Source: Alicyclobacillus fructus (GTDB lineage Bacteria > Bacillota > Bacilli > Alicyclobacillales > Alicyclobacillaceae). From it: 58,753 nt of DNA. The stretch spans positions 1 to 58,753 of the forward strand of contig NZ_JAFMTY010000022.1 in the NCBI RefSeq assembly GCF_017329605.1, in the 5' to 3' direction. Below the pieces are notes generated by a model, which was not told the DNA's origin, did not search any database, and worked only from the letters and a program-made list of their open reading frames with translations. Below, in pieces: positions 15,833 to 25,626 of this stretch (position 1 is the stretch's first letter; each line of letters begins with the position of its first letter). A program made the position numbers and the translations under genes.

Positions 15833-16480
15833 ATGCTGTCCTCTCGGGATCAGGCCGCGATTCGCGAAAGGCTCGCGGATCTTAAACAGCCCGTCGTCAT
15901 CAAGTTCTTCGAAGCGTCCCTCGGATGTCCGACGTGTCCGGAGATTCGGAGCCTCTTGAGACAGGTCGCCGAATTGTCGGATCAGCTGACGCTCGAGGTG
16001 CACAATCTCTACATCGATGAGGAGGAGGCCAAGAAGTACGGCGTCGATCGGGCTCCGACCATCGTGTTGACGGACGGATCGCGCAAGGACTACGGCGTGC
16101 GCTTCTATGGGGCGCCGTCGGGATACGAATTTGCGACGCTCTTGGACGACATTCGCATGATGGCAAGCGGGGACTCGGGGCTTTCCGCGGGCACGAAGAG
16201 CCGCCTCGCGGAGCTGAAAGAGCCCGTGGATCTCAAGGTGTTCGTCACGCCGACGTGTCCGTACTGCCCGGCGGCGGTCAGGCTCGCGCACAGGTTCGCG
16301 TTTGAGTCGCCGCTCGTGACGGCGAGCATGATTGAGGCGACCGAGTTCCCCGAGTGGGCCACGCGGTTCAACGTCTACGGCGTGCCGAAGACGGTCATCA
16401 ACGATTCGGAGGCGTACGCCCTGGAGGGCGCCGTGCCGGAGGACGTCCTGCTGGAGCAGGTCCTCGCGACACAGGCGTGA
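15833..16480 (+). CDS. Protein disulfide oxidoreductase (two thioredoxin folds)
   Basis: A 215-residue cytosolic protein with two thioredoxin-like domains. The active sites are CPTC (C32, C35) and CPYC (C142, C145), each preceded by a KFF or KVF strand and followed by a cis-Pro segment (APT, VPK). This is the layout of the PDO/glutaredoxin-like family that maintains intracellular disulfides in thermophiles. AAGGGGGAGTCAGG fixes the start. It is transcribed alone from a promoter with a CsoR/CstR-like operator, suggesting control by sulfur or metal stress. Confidence 0.9.
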   Translation: MLSSRDQAAIRERLADLKQPVVIKFFEASLGCPTCPEIRSLLRQVAELSDQLTLEVHNLYIDEEEAKKYGVDRAPTIVLTDGSRKDYGVRFYGAPSGYEFATLLDDIRMMASGDSGLSAGTKSRLAELKEPVDLKVFVTPTCPYCPAAVRLAHRFAFESPLVTASMIEATEFPEWATRFNVYGVPKTVINDSEAYALEGAVPEDVLLEQVLATQA

Positions 16481-16525
16481 AGTGCGCGGTCGCGGCGAGG
16501 ATTCCGCACAAAAGAACCACGCATC

Positions 16526-16556
16526 AAAGGGGCGCGGCAAACCCGCCGCGCCCTTT
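16526..16556. terminator. Bidirectional terminator
   Basis: AAAGGGGCGCGGC and GCCGCGCCCTTT pair with one bulged G. It lies between convergent genes ending at 16480 and 16561 and can serve both. Confidence 0.7.
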
Positions 16557-16560
16557 CCAC

Positions 16561-17004
16561 TTACCGGTCTGCCGGCCAATCGACCATCTTTTCGCGCTGC
16601 CACCGCTCGATCTCGCCCACAGGCACGCCGAGCATTTCCGCGAGTTCCGCGTCGGACACGGGCGCGGGTGGCCTGCGCCTGCGGAGGCGGCCGAACCGCA
16701 GGCGGTTGTACGAGGCCCAGCCGATGAACACGGCGGCCGACATCGCGGCGACCGTCACGCCCATGCGAAGGACGCCAAGCGGCGTGGCGCTCGGCAGCAG
16801 ATCGAGCACGTACAAGTGAAACTTGTGCCATCCAAGGAGCCAGAGCAGCGCGGACGTGAGGACCTGCACCGCCACGGAGGCCACCCACAGCCACCCCGTC
16901 AGCGTCACCGCAGTTTCGAACCAGCGCTTTGGCCGAGTCGATCGCGACCCGCGCCGCACGACGAGTTCATCCCACTCCACTCGCGAGTTCTCAGGCAGGC
17001 TCAT
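16561..17004 (-). CDS. PgaD-like accessory membrane protein
   Basis: A 147-residue protein with two central transmembrane helices (about residues 30-55 and 72-97). A basic stretch RLRRRRPP and a short C-terminal helix with MLGVPVGEIERWQREK follow. This size, topology and position match PgaD-type accessory subunits of poly-N-acetylglucosamine synthases. The ATG overlaps the stop of the synthase gene (ATGA), so the two are translated together. Assignment rests mainly on context. Confidence 0.7.
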   Translation of the reverse strand: MSLPENSRVEWDELVVRRGSRSTRPKRWFETAVTLTGWLWVASVAVQVLTSALLWLLGWHKFHLYVLDLLPSATPLGVLRMGVTVAAMSAAVFIGWASYNRLRFGRLRRRRPPAPVSDAELAEMLGVPVGEIERWQREKMVDWPADR

Positions 17005-18233
17005 GCCGACACCCCCCGATCCGGGCTTTTCCACGTGGCGTACCGCCCGCGCCGAGCCGACCACATGGCCCAGCACGCCTTCGGCACCGCCCAGACCACG
17101 ACGAAGGCGCCGATCATCCAATACGCGGCCGGATACCAGATGGCGTAGAAATAGTAGCGCCAGAGCGAGTCGCGCTCGTATCGCTGCTCAATCCAGAGGG
17201 CGACCGAGGTTTGCACGAGTGACGTCAGGCCGAGCCACGTCCCCGCCTCCGCCACGTACGTCCAGGGAATGCCGTGCGCCACGTCAAATGCGAGGGTCCA
17301 CGCGAGGCTCACAACCCAAAGGTACGCCCAGGCGATGCCCAGGAGCTCTTCCACATAGAGCGGGATCATGCGCCGATTCTTCCAGGTCCAAAGGACCGAG
17401 GCGTTGCGGATGAGGACCTCCACGCCGCCCTGCGCCCAACGCGCTCGCTGGCGGATGAGGCTCCGCAGGCGCTCGGGTGCCCACATGAAGCAGAGCGCCC
17501 TCGGCTCGTACCGGATGTCCCAGGCCCGCCGCTCGAGTTTCCACGACACCGCGATGTCGTCCGTCACCATGTCCTCGTCCCACATCCCGCAGTCCACCAG
17601 GGCTCGCTTGCGAAAAGCCGCAATCACGCCGGAGACGGTCATGATCTTGCCGAGCACGCGCTGCGCGCGCTTGATGAGCCCGATGATGCTCGCGTACTCC
17701 AGCACCTGAATCTTTCCGAGCAGCGTGCCCCGGTTTCGAATGCGCGGGTTGCCCGTCACGGCGCCAACGCGCTCGCTGCCGGGGGCCACGAAGTGCCAGG
17801 CGAGGAACCGAAGCGCGTCCTTCGCCAATACGGCGTCCGCGTCCACGGTCACGAGGATCTCGCCTCGGGACGCGATGAGTCCAACGTTGAGCGCGTGCGC
17901 TTTTCCGCGCTGAACGGGCAGGTTGACCACGCGAACGCGCGCATCGCGGGCCGCCATGCGCTCCAGCACCGCGCGCGTGTCGTCCGTGCTGCCGTCGTTC
18001 AGCGCGACAATTTCGTACGCCGGATAATCTAGCTGAAGCATCCGGCCGATGGTGTCTTCGAGCACATCCCCTTCGTTGTGGCAGGGGACGAGGATGGACA
18101 CAAACGGCGTCTCGGCGAGCTCCGGGGGTTCGGGGGACGGGTGGCGTTCGCGCCGCCAGGCATAGACACAGCCGCCCACCATCCAGACGATGCTCATCAC
18201 AAAAGGATACAGGAACAGAAAATGATGCACCAT
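17001..18233 (-). CDS. PgaC/IcaA-like processive GT2 glycosyltransferase
   Basis: A 410-residue membrane glycosyltransferase: one N-terminal helix, a GT2 domain (VSILVPCHNE, NDGSTDD, VTVDADAV with the DxD metal site, VTDDIAVS with the catalytic Asp, and RQRARWAQGG as the QxxRW motif), then three to four C-terminal helices. This is the architecture of poly-beta-1,6-N-acetylglucosamine synthases that make biofilm exopolysaccharide at the inner membrane. ATG 18233 has GAGGAG ten bases upstream; GTG 18251 is the longer alternative. No deacetylase gene (icaB/pgaB) is adjacent, so the product may stay fully acetylated or be a different beta-glycan. Confidence 0.85.
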   Translation of the reverse strand: MVHHFLFLYPFVMSIVWMVGGCVYAWRRERHPSPEPPELAETPFVSILVPCHNEGDVLEDTIGRMLQLDYPAYEIVALNDGSTDDTRAVLERMAARDARVRVVNLPVQRGKAHALNVGLIASRGEILVTVDADAVLAKDALRFLAWHFVAPGSERVGAVTGNPRIRNRGTLLGKIQVLEYASIIGLIKRAQRVLGKIMTVSGVIAAFRKRALVDCGMWDEDMVTDDIAVSWKLERRAWDIRYEPRALCFMWAPERLRSLIRQRARWAQGGVEVLIRNASVLWTWKNRRMIPLYVEELLGIAWAYLWVVSLAWTLAFDVAHGIPWTYVAEAGTWLGLTSLVQTSVALWIEQRYERDSLWRYYFYAIWYPAAYWMIGAFVVVWAVPKACWAMWSARRGRYATWKSPDRGVSA

Positions 18234-18618
18234 GCGCCGTTTGCTCCTCACTGGACTCGGGCTTCCACCGCGGCGATCCGGCCGAGTCCCTGCGCCGGAT
18301 CGCGCGAGCTCGCGGACCGCTTCGCGAGCCTCGATACGAATATGTTATGCGCGATGCATTTCCGACGGCACACGCCCAAGTGACAGCCCAGATTTTTCAT
18401 TTGCGAAGATCAAGACAACGCGATGGTGGAACGGGGCCCAATCTCATCGTACGACGGCAGGATGTCTGTGCCAAGAGGAACTTGTTAGAACGACGTCCGA
18501 ATCTCCCGATTGTCTTTGGTCATTTTGTTGTCGTAGAATACATATAAGAATTCAGAACAGTCTTCCGCATCGCAGAACAGAAGGTCGCCCGTCCCGCGAC
18601 CGTTGGAGGCGATGTTCC
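18234..18618. promoter_or_regulatory. Divergent pgaC/glcE intergenic region with operators
   Basis: TTGTCT (18510-18515) and TAGAAT (18534-18539), 18 bp apart, form the likely glcE promoter. Just downstream are AATTCAGAACAG (18549-18560) and GTCTTCCGCATCGCAGAACAG (18560-18580). Both match the inverted repeat between aceB and lctP at 25351-25371: 12 of 12 bases for the first and 15 of 21 for the second. This position suits repression by the IclR protein of the operon. I see nothing else convincing in 18234-18500. Confidence 0.6.
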
Positions 18619-19929
18619 TTGCCGCTCCAATCCAAGCCGTTGCCGGCCGAGACGGCGGATGCGCTCTATCAGGCGACGGGCCTTCGAGCGCGAGCCGTGC
18701 CCATGTGCACCGTCCATCCGGGCGAGTCGTCCAAGGACACCTGCGCCGTGGAGGCAGAAAGCGAGGCGGACGTGATCGCCGTGCTCGCCTACGCCCGGGA
18801 GCGCGGGCTGACCGTGTTGCCCTACGGTTCCGGCCGCCACCTCGCCTACGGCCCGCCGGCCGAGGTGCCGGACATTGCGCTCACGCTACGACCCATGAAC
18901 CGCGTGACGAGTTTCTCCCCGGGCGATCTCGTCGTCTCCGCGGAGCCGGGCATCACGCTCGCCGAGCTCGCGGCGGTGCTCTCGGAGAAGGGACTCATGT
19001 TGCCGTACGATCCGCCCGCGCCCGCGGATGCCACCTTGGGCGGCCTGCTCTCGGCAGGTCTCAGCGGGCCGCGCCGCGCGCTTTACGGCAGCCTGCGCGA
19101 TCTCGCCATTTCGCTCCGCGTCGCCCTCGCGGATGGGCGCGTCATCCGAACCGGCGCGAAGGTCGTGAAAAACGTCGCCGGCTACGACATGACCAAGCTG
19201 TTCATCGGCGCGTGCGGCACGCTCGGCGTGGTGACGGAGATCACCCTGAAACTCCGTCCCTTGCCCATGCACCGCGAGACCGTCCTCGTGCGCGGCTCCG
19301 CCGCATCACTTGCCGAACTGCGCTCGCGCATCGCGCAGTCGACGCTCGTGCCAAGCCGCCTCGAGATGGTGTGGGGCGCGGATTCGGGCACGGACTTCGT
19401 CCTTGCCGTCGACTGCGACGAGCCCAAACGCTCCGCCAAGGCGCAGACGGACGCCATCCGCGCCATGTCGCGGGATCTCGGCCTCGCCATGGACGTCGTT
19501 GAGGGCGAGGACGCGGACGCATGGTGGGTGGACCTCGCGCAACGCCTAGCGGAACGCCGCGTCTGTATCCGCTTACAGGGTCCGCCCACATCGCTTCTCG
19601 CGGCCATGCCGCGCGCGGTGGAAGCGGCGTCCGCGCTCGCCGAGCCAGCCGAAAGCGTCACGATTTCCGCAGGTGGGCTCACGGGCGTCGCCCGCGTCGC
19701 GTTCCATCCGGCCCGCGCCATCTTCGACCGCCCCGCGCCGCTCGGTGCTCTCGCGGATCTGGCCGCCGGCGCGTCGCTCGACATGGTGGTGGAGCGCGCG
19801 CCCGCCGAGGTTCGCGCCAAACATCAGCCGACCCTCGCGCCCGCGGCACTCGCGTTGATGCAGCGGCTCAAACAGACGTTCGATCCCGACCATCGCTTAT
19901 CGCCAGGCCGCTTTTGGGGAGGGATGTGA
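18619..19929 (+). CDS. glcE: Glycolate oxidase FAD-binding subunit GlcE
   Basis: A 436-residue FAD-binding oxidase of the GlcD/GlcE (PCMH) family, shorter than GlcD. Visible motifs are TVLPYGSGRH for FAD binding, LRPMNRVTSFSPGDLVVSAE, ATLGGLLSAGLSGPRRALYG and KVVKNVAGYDMTKLFIGACG. As in other GlcE proteins the C-terminal oxidase half is reduced. It acts with GlcD and GlcF in oxidation of glycolate (or D-lactate) to glyoxylate (or pyruvate) at the membrane. The TTG start has TTGGAGGCG eight bases upstream. It heads the glcEFD-iclR operon. Confidence 0.88.
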   Translation: MPLQSKPLPAETADALYQATGLRARAVPMCTVHPGESSKDTCAVEAESEADVIAVLAYARERGLTVLPYGSGRHLAYGPPAEVPDIALTLRPMNRVTSFSPGDLVVSAEPGITLAELAAVLSEKGLMLPYDPPAPADATLGGLLSAGLSGPRRALYGSLRDLAISLRVALADGRVIRTGAKVVKNVAGYDMTKLFIGACGTLGVVTEITLKLRPLPMHRETVLVRGSAASLAELRSRIAQSTLVPSRLEMVWGADSGTDFVLAVDCDEPKRSAKAQTDAIRAMSRDLGLAMDVVEGEDADAWWVDLAQRLAERRVCIRLQGPPTSLLAAMPRAVEAASALAEPAESVTISAGGLTGVARVAFHPARAIFDRPAPLGALADLAAGASLDMVVERAPAEVRAKHQPTLAPAALALMQRLKQTFDPDHRLSPGRFWGGM

Positions 19930-19930
19930 G

Positions 19931-21259
19931 ATGGTGAACGAGCCCACGGCCGTCGCGGCGAAAGGGTCCGACTTTCGCTTTCCGGACGCGCCCGAGGAGG
20001 AGAAGTACTCCGTCTGCGTGCACTGCGGCTTCTGTCTGGAGGTGTGTCCGACGTATCAGGCGTGGGGCGACGAGAATCATTCGCCCCGCGGGCGCGTGTA
20101 CCTGATCAAGGCGTGCGCAGAAGGCGAGCTTCCGCTCGACGAGAGCGTGATCGATCCCGTCTTCACATGCCTCGACTGCCGGGCCTGCGAGACCGTGTGC
20201 CCGTCTGGCGTGCAGGTGGGGGCGCTCGTCGAGGAGGCGCGCGGCCAGGTGTTTTACGCGCGCGACGCGGAAGGGAAGCGGGATCCGCTCATGCGGTTCT
20301 TCCTGCGCGGCGTGTTTCCGCGCCCTGCGCGCCTTCGGGTCATCCGCCGTCTCATGCGCTTCTATCAGAAGTCGGGGCTCCAGAAACTGGCGCGATCGAC
20401 CGGCGTCCTGCGCGTGCTGCCGCCGCAGGTGCGCGAGATGGAGGACGTCATCCCGGACATCGGGCGGGGGCCCGCCATCGACGTCCTGCCGGAAACGATG
20501 GCCCCGCAAGGGGAGCGCAAGGCCACGGCGGCGCTTTTCACAGGCTGCGTGATGGACGTGTTCTTCTCCGACGTGAACGAGGCTACGGCGCGCGTCTTGG
20601 TGCGAAACGGCGTCGAGGTGCGCGTGCCCAAGGATCAGATCTGCTGCGGCGCGCTCCAGGTGCACGCGGGCGATCGCGACATGGCCCGCGAGATGGCGAA
20701 GCGAAACATCGAGGTGTTTGAGCGCGCGGGCGCCGATTACGTCGCCATCAACGCGGCCGGCTGCGGCGCCGCGCTGAAGGAATACCCGGAGCTCTTCCGG
20801 GACGATCCGGCCTGGCGGGATCGCGCCGTGCAGTTCTCATCCCGTGTGCGCGACATCTCGCAACTCCTCGTCGAGGTCGGCTTCGATCCGCCGAAGGCCA
20901 AGTTGCCGATGACGGTGACCTACCACGACGCGTGCCACCTGTGCCACGCGCAGAAGATCCGGTACGAGCCGAGATCGCTCCTCATGTCCGTGCCGGGCCT
21001 GACGCTTCGCGAGATGCCGGATTCCGACCGCTGCTGTGGCAGCGCGGGCATCTACAACCTCACGCACCCGGCGATGGCCAACGAGTTGCTCGAGCGCAAG
21101 ATGGACGACGTGCCCGCGGGCGTGGAGGCGATTGTCATGGGTAACCCCGGCTGCATGATGCAGATCCGGCTCGGCGTCAAGCGCAGGAACCAGCCCTTGC
21201 GCGTCATGCACACGGTCGAAGTGCTCGATCTCGCCTACCAGAGGGAGGGATCGCGATGA
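19931..21259 (+). CDS. glcF: Glycolate oxidase iron-sulfur subunit GlcF
   Basis: A 442-residue electron-transfer subunit. Two 4Fe-4S motifs lie near the N-terminus (CVHCGFCLEVCP and CLDCRACETVCP). Two cysteine-rich CCG domains follow (CCGALQVHAGD and DRCCGSAGIYN), as in GlcF and heterodisulfide-reductase-like proteins. It should pass electrons from the GlcD/E flavins to the quinone pool. It starts one base after glcE, preceded by GGGAGGGATGTGAG, and overlaps glcD by four bases. Confidence 0.92.
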   Translation: MVNEPTAVAAKGSDFRFPDAPEEEKYSVCVHCGFCLEVCPTYQAWGDENHSPRGRVYLIKACAEGELPLDESVIDPVFTCLDCRACETVCPSGVQVGALVEEARGQVFYARDAEGKRDPLMRFFLRGVFPRPARLRVIRRLMRFYQKSGLQKLARSTGVLRVLPPQVREMEDVIPDIGRGPAIDVLPETMAPQGERKATAALFTGCVMDVFFSDVNEATARVLVRNGVEVRVPKDQICCGALQVHAGDRDMAREMAKRNIEVFERAGADYVAINAAGCGAALKEYPELFRDDPAWRDRAVQFSSRVRDISQLLVEVGFDPPKAKLPMTVTYHDACHLCHAQKIRYEPRSLLMSVPGLTLREMPDSDRCCGSAGIYNLTHPAMANELLERKMDDVPAGVEAIVMGNPGCMMQIRLGVKRRNQPLRVMHTVEVLDLAYQREGSR

Positions 21260-22785
21260 GGGACGTCCACATCGACCGGCTCGTCGAGATCGTCGGCGAG
21301 CGGCGCTGCCTCTGGCGACCGCACCAGGTGAAGGCGTACGCCTGCGACGGCTACACGGCCGAAGAGGGGTTGCCGCGCGCGGTGGTCTTCCCGGAGACAA
21401 CCGAGGAGGTCTCGCGCATCTGCCGCTATCTCTACGAGAACGACATTCCGTATCTCCCGCGCGGCGCGGGCACGGGCCTGTCGGGCGGGGCCACGCCGAC
21501 GGGGGGCGAGGTGGTCATCAGCCTCGCGCGCATGAACAAGCTCCTCGCCGTCGACTTCGACAACCTGCGCGCCGTCGTGCAGCCTGGGCTCGTGAACCTC
21601 ACGCTCACGCGCCGGGTCTCGCACGCGGACTGCTACTACGCGCCGGATCCCTCCAGCCAGTCGGTCTGCACCATCGGCGGGAACTTCGCGGAGAACGCGG
21701 GCGGCAGCCACTGCCTGAAGTACGGCGTGACCACGAACCACGTGGTCGCGGCCAAGGTGGTGCTGCCGGATGGCGACGTGATCGACGTCGGCGCGCCGTT
21801 CGGCGACGCGCCGGGGTACGATTTGCTCGGGCTTCTGGTCGGCTCGGAGGGGACGCTCGGCATCGCGACGGAGATCACGGTCCGCATCCTCAAAAAGCCG
21901 CAGGCGCTCCGCACCGCGCTCGCCTACTTCGATCGCGTCGCCGACGCGTCCGACACGGTGACGGACATCATCGGGGCGGGCATCATCCCGGCCGCCATCG
22001 AGATGATGGATCAGCTCGCGATGCAGGCCGTCGACAAGAGCAACTATCATGTCGGCTATCCGACGGACATCGAGGCGGTTTTGCTCATCGAGGTGGACGG
22101 CCTCGCCGCGGGCGTCGACGAATTGATGGCGCGCGTGGTGGAGATCTGCCGCCGCCACCGCGTGCGCGAGGTGCGGGTGGCGCAGTCGGACGCCGAGCGC
22201 GCGCTCTGGTGGTCGAGCCGCAAGATGGCGTTTGGCGCCATGGGGCGCATCTCGCCCGACTACATCGTGCAGGACGGCGTCATTCCGCGCACGCGCCTCA
22301 CCGAGGTGCTGCAGAAGATCGACGAGGTGAGCCGGCGATACGGGCTGAAGATCGCGAACGTGTTTCACGCGGGCGACGGCAACCTGCATCCGCTCATCCT
22401 GTACGACAGCCGCGTGCCGGGGGAGGCCGAGCGCGCGGTCAGGGCCGGATCGGAGGTGCTGCGGGCGTGCGTCGACGCGGGCGGGAGCATCACCGGCGAG
22501 CACGGCGTCGGCATTGAGAAGATCGGCGAAATGGCCTATATGTTTTCCGAGGACGAGATCCATGCGCAACGCGCGGTCAAGTCCTGCTTCGATCCGAAGG
22601 GCATCGTGAACGCTGGGAAGCTCATTCCGCTGCCCGGCCGGTGCGTCGAGGTGAAGCGGGCGCGCGAGATCATCGAGGAGAATTGGCAGATCCTTAACTC
22701 GTTTCCGGATCAGGCGGCCGTGCAGGCGCGGGGCGCCTTTGTGCAGCAGCCCGGCAGAGAAGCATCGACGAGCGCGCAAGGATGA
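21256..22785 (+). CDS. glcD: Glycolate oxidase catalytic FAD subunit GlcD
   Basis: A 509-residue flavoprotein with the full PCMH/oxidase fold: PRGAGTGLSGGATP for FAD binding, CTIGGNFAENAGGSHCLKYG, VGSEGTLGIATEI, VFHAGDGNLHP as active-site motif and ITGEHGVGIEK near the C-terminus. It oxidises glycolate or a related 2-hydroxy acid. Its ATG overlaps the glcF stop (ATGA). About 50 residues past the usual C-terminus are low-complexity. Confidence 0.92.
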   Translation: MRDVHIDRLVEIVGERRCLWRPHQVKAYACDGYTAEEGLPRAVVFPETTEEVSRICRYLYENDIPYLPRGAGTGLSGGATPTGGEVVISLARMNKLLAVDFDNLRAVVQPGLVNLTLTRRVSHADCYYAPDPSSQSVCTIGGNFAENAGGSHCLKYGVTTNHVVAAKVVLPDGDVIDVGAPFGDAPGYDLLGLLVGSEGTLGIATEITVRILKKPQALRTALAYFDRVADASDTVTDIIGAGIIPAAIEMMDQLAMQAVDKSNYHVGYPTDIEAVLLIEVDGLAAGVDELMARVVEICRRHRVREVRVAQSDAERALWWSSRKMAFGAMGRISPDYIVQDGVIPRTRLTEVLQKIDEVSRRYGLKIANVFHAGDGNLHPLILYDSRVPGEAERAVRAGSEVLRACVDAGGSITGEHGVGIEKIGEMAYMFSEDEIHAQRAVKSCFDPKGIVNAGKLIPLPGRCVEVKRAREIIEENWQILNSFPDQAAVQARGAFVQQPGREASTSAQG

Positions 22786-22795
22786 GGTGAACCGG

Positions 22796-23575
22796 TTGGA
22801 GGACTACACGGTCAAGTCGGTCGACAAGGCGCTGCTGTTGCTCGAGGTGGTGAGCGAACACCCCGACGGCATTGCCATCACGGAATTGGCGCAGTCCGTG
22901 GGCATGTACAAGAGCACGGTGCACCGCCTGCTCGGCACCATGATGCGGCGCGGCTACATCGAGCAGGACCCGGTGAGCGGGCGATACAAGCTGGGCTACA
23001 CGGTGCTCGATCTCGGCATGAAGCTGCTCTCTTCCATTGACCTGCGCCGGGAGGCGATGCCCGCGCTGCAGGAACTCGCGCTCGCCTCGGGCGAGGTGGT
23101 GCACCTGGCGCTTCTGGACAGGGGCTCCGTGGTCTACATCGAGAAGGTGGAAAGCCCCAACACCATCCGCATGCACTCGCGCGTCGGGACGCGCGTGCCG
23201 GTCCATGCGACGGGGCTCGGCAAGGCCATCCTCGCGTTTCTGCCGAAGCGCGAGGTGCAGGACATCGTCAGGCGATACGGTTTGCCGCGGCTCACGCCGC
23301 ACACCATCACGGACGCGGACGCGTTTTGGGCGTCGCTCGAGGAGACGAGATCGACCGGATTCGCGTTTGACGTGGAGGAGCATCAGGAAGGGGTGTGCTG
23401 CGTGGCCGCGCCCATCTTTGCGCACGACGGGCGCGTGATGGCGGCGGTGAGCGTCTCGGGGCCTGCGCTGCGCATGACGCGCGAGCGGATGGTCGAGCTG
23501 GTGCCGCTTGTGAAGCGGGCGGGAGAGCGCATCTCGGAGCGCCTTGGCTATCGACGGGAGCGCGTCGCGCCCTAA
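22796..23575 (+). CDS. IclR-family transcriptional regulator
   Basis: A 259-residue regulator with an N-terminal winged helix (SVDKALLLLEVVSEHP, ITELAQSVGMYKSTVHRLLGTM, SGRYKLGYTVLDLG) and an IclR effector domain (VHATGLGKAILAFLP, GFAFDVEEHQEGVCCVAAPIF). GATGAGGTGA six bases before TTG 22796 supports that start; GTG 22787 is possible. As the last gene of the glc operon it probably senses glyoxylate or glycolate and binds the shared operators near 18549-18580 and 25351-25371; this link is inference. Confidence 0.9.
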   Translation: MEDYTVKSVDKALLLLEVVSEHPDGIAITELAQSVGMYKSTVHRLLGTMMRRGYIEQDPVSGRYKLGYTVLDLGMKLLSSIDLRREAMPALQELALASGEVVHLALLDRGSVVYIEKVESPNTIRMHSRVGTRVPVHATGLGKAILAFLPKREVQDIVRRYGLPRLTPHTITDADAFWASLEETRSTGFAFDVEEHQEGVCCVAAPIFAHDGRVMAAVSVSGPALRMTRERMVELVPLVKRAGERISERLGYRRERVAP

Positions 23576-23603
23576 GTGGCCTCATCCATCGAGCGTCAAA
23601 AAG

Positions 23604-23628
23604 AACCCCGCCGGCTCGGCGGGGTTTT
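23604..23628. terminator. Bidirectional intrinsic terminator
   Basis: AACCCCGCCG and CGGCGGGGTT form a perfect stem with GCT loop and T-runs on both strands. It ends the glc operon and, on the other strand, aceB. Confidence 0.88.
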
Positions 23629-23675
23629 CACGTGGGGATGGTTCAGGCGCCGCGCGCCCGAAGGCGAGATTCCCG

Positions 23676-25280
<1,605 letters not shown>

Positions 25281-25626
25281 CCGAATCTCTCCTCCCTTTG
25301 AGCCCTGGGTACGCTTTCATCATACCACGTCAGTTGTGTAAGAAGAAACACTGTTCTGAATTACGGAACAGCACCGGGCGACACGCGCCACGAGCGCCAC
25401 AGGACACGAGCGACATCCAGCCGTTGGTGGCCGGATTCTGCGATGCAGAATCTTTTGAATCGACGCGCGCACCCCGTTCTCAGTGGCGCAAGCCCCGGAC
25501 TACAATGACCTCAAAGAAGGGAGTTCAGCCCCCTGGGACAAGGGAGGGATGCGGTCCTCAGGAGACGCGCTCAAGGTGTGTCATGCGAAAGGCGGCTCAA
25601 AGGCGTGGATGGATGGAGGGAACTTT
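25281..25626. promoter_or_regulatory. Divergent aceB/lctP control region
   Basis: CTGTTC-N9-GAACAG at 25351-25371 is an inverted repeat shared with the glcE promoter. The minus-strand -10 TATGAT of aceB is at 25319-25324. For lctP, TTCTCA (25477-25482) and TACAAT (25501-25506) are 18 bp apart. GATTCTGC/GCAGAATC with TTTT (25434-25456) forms a small terminator-like hairpin between the two. Confidence 0.5.
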
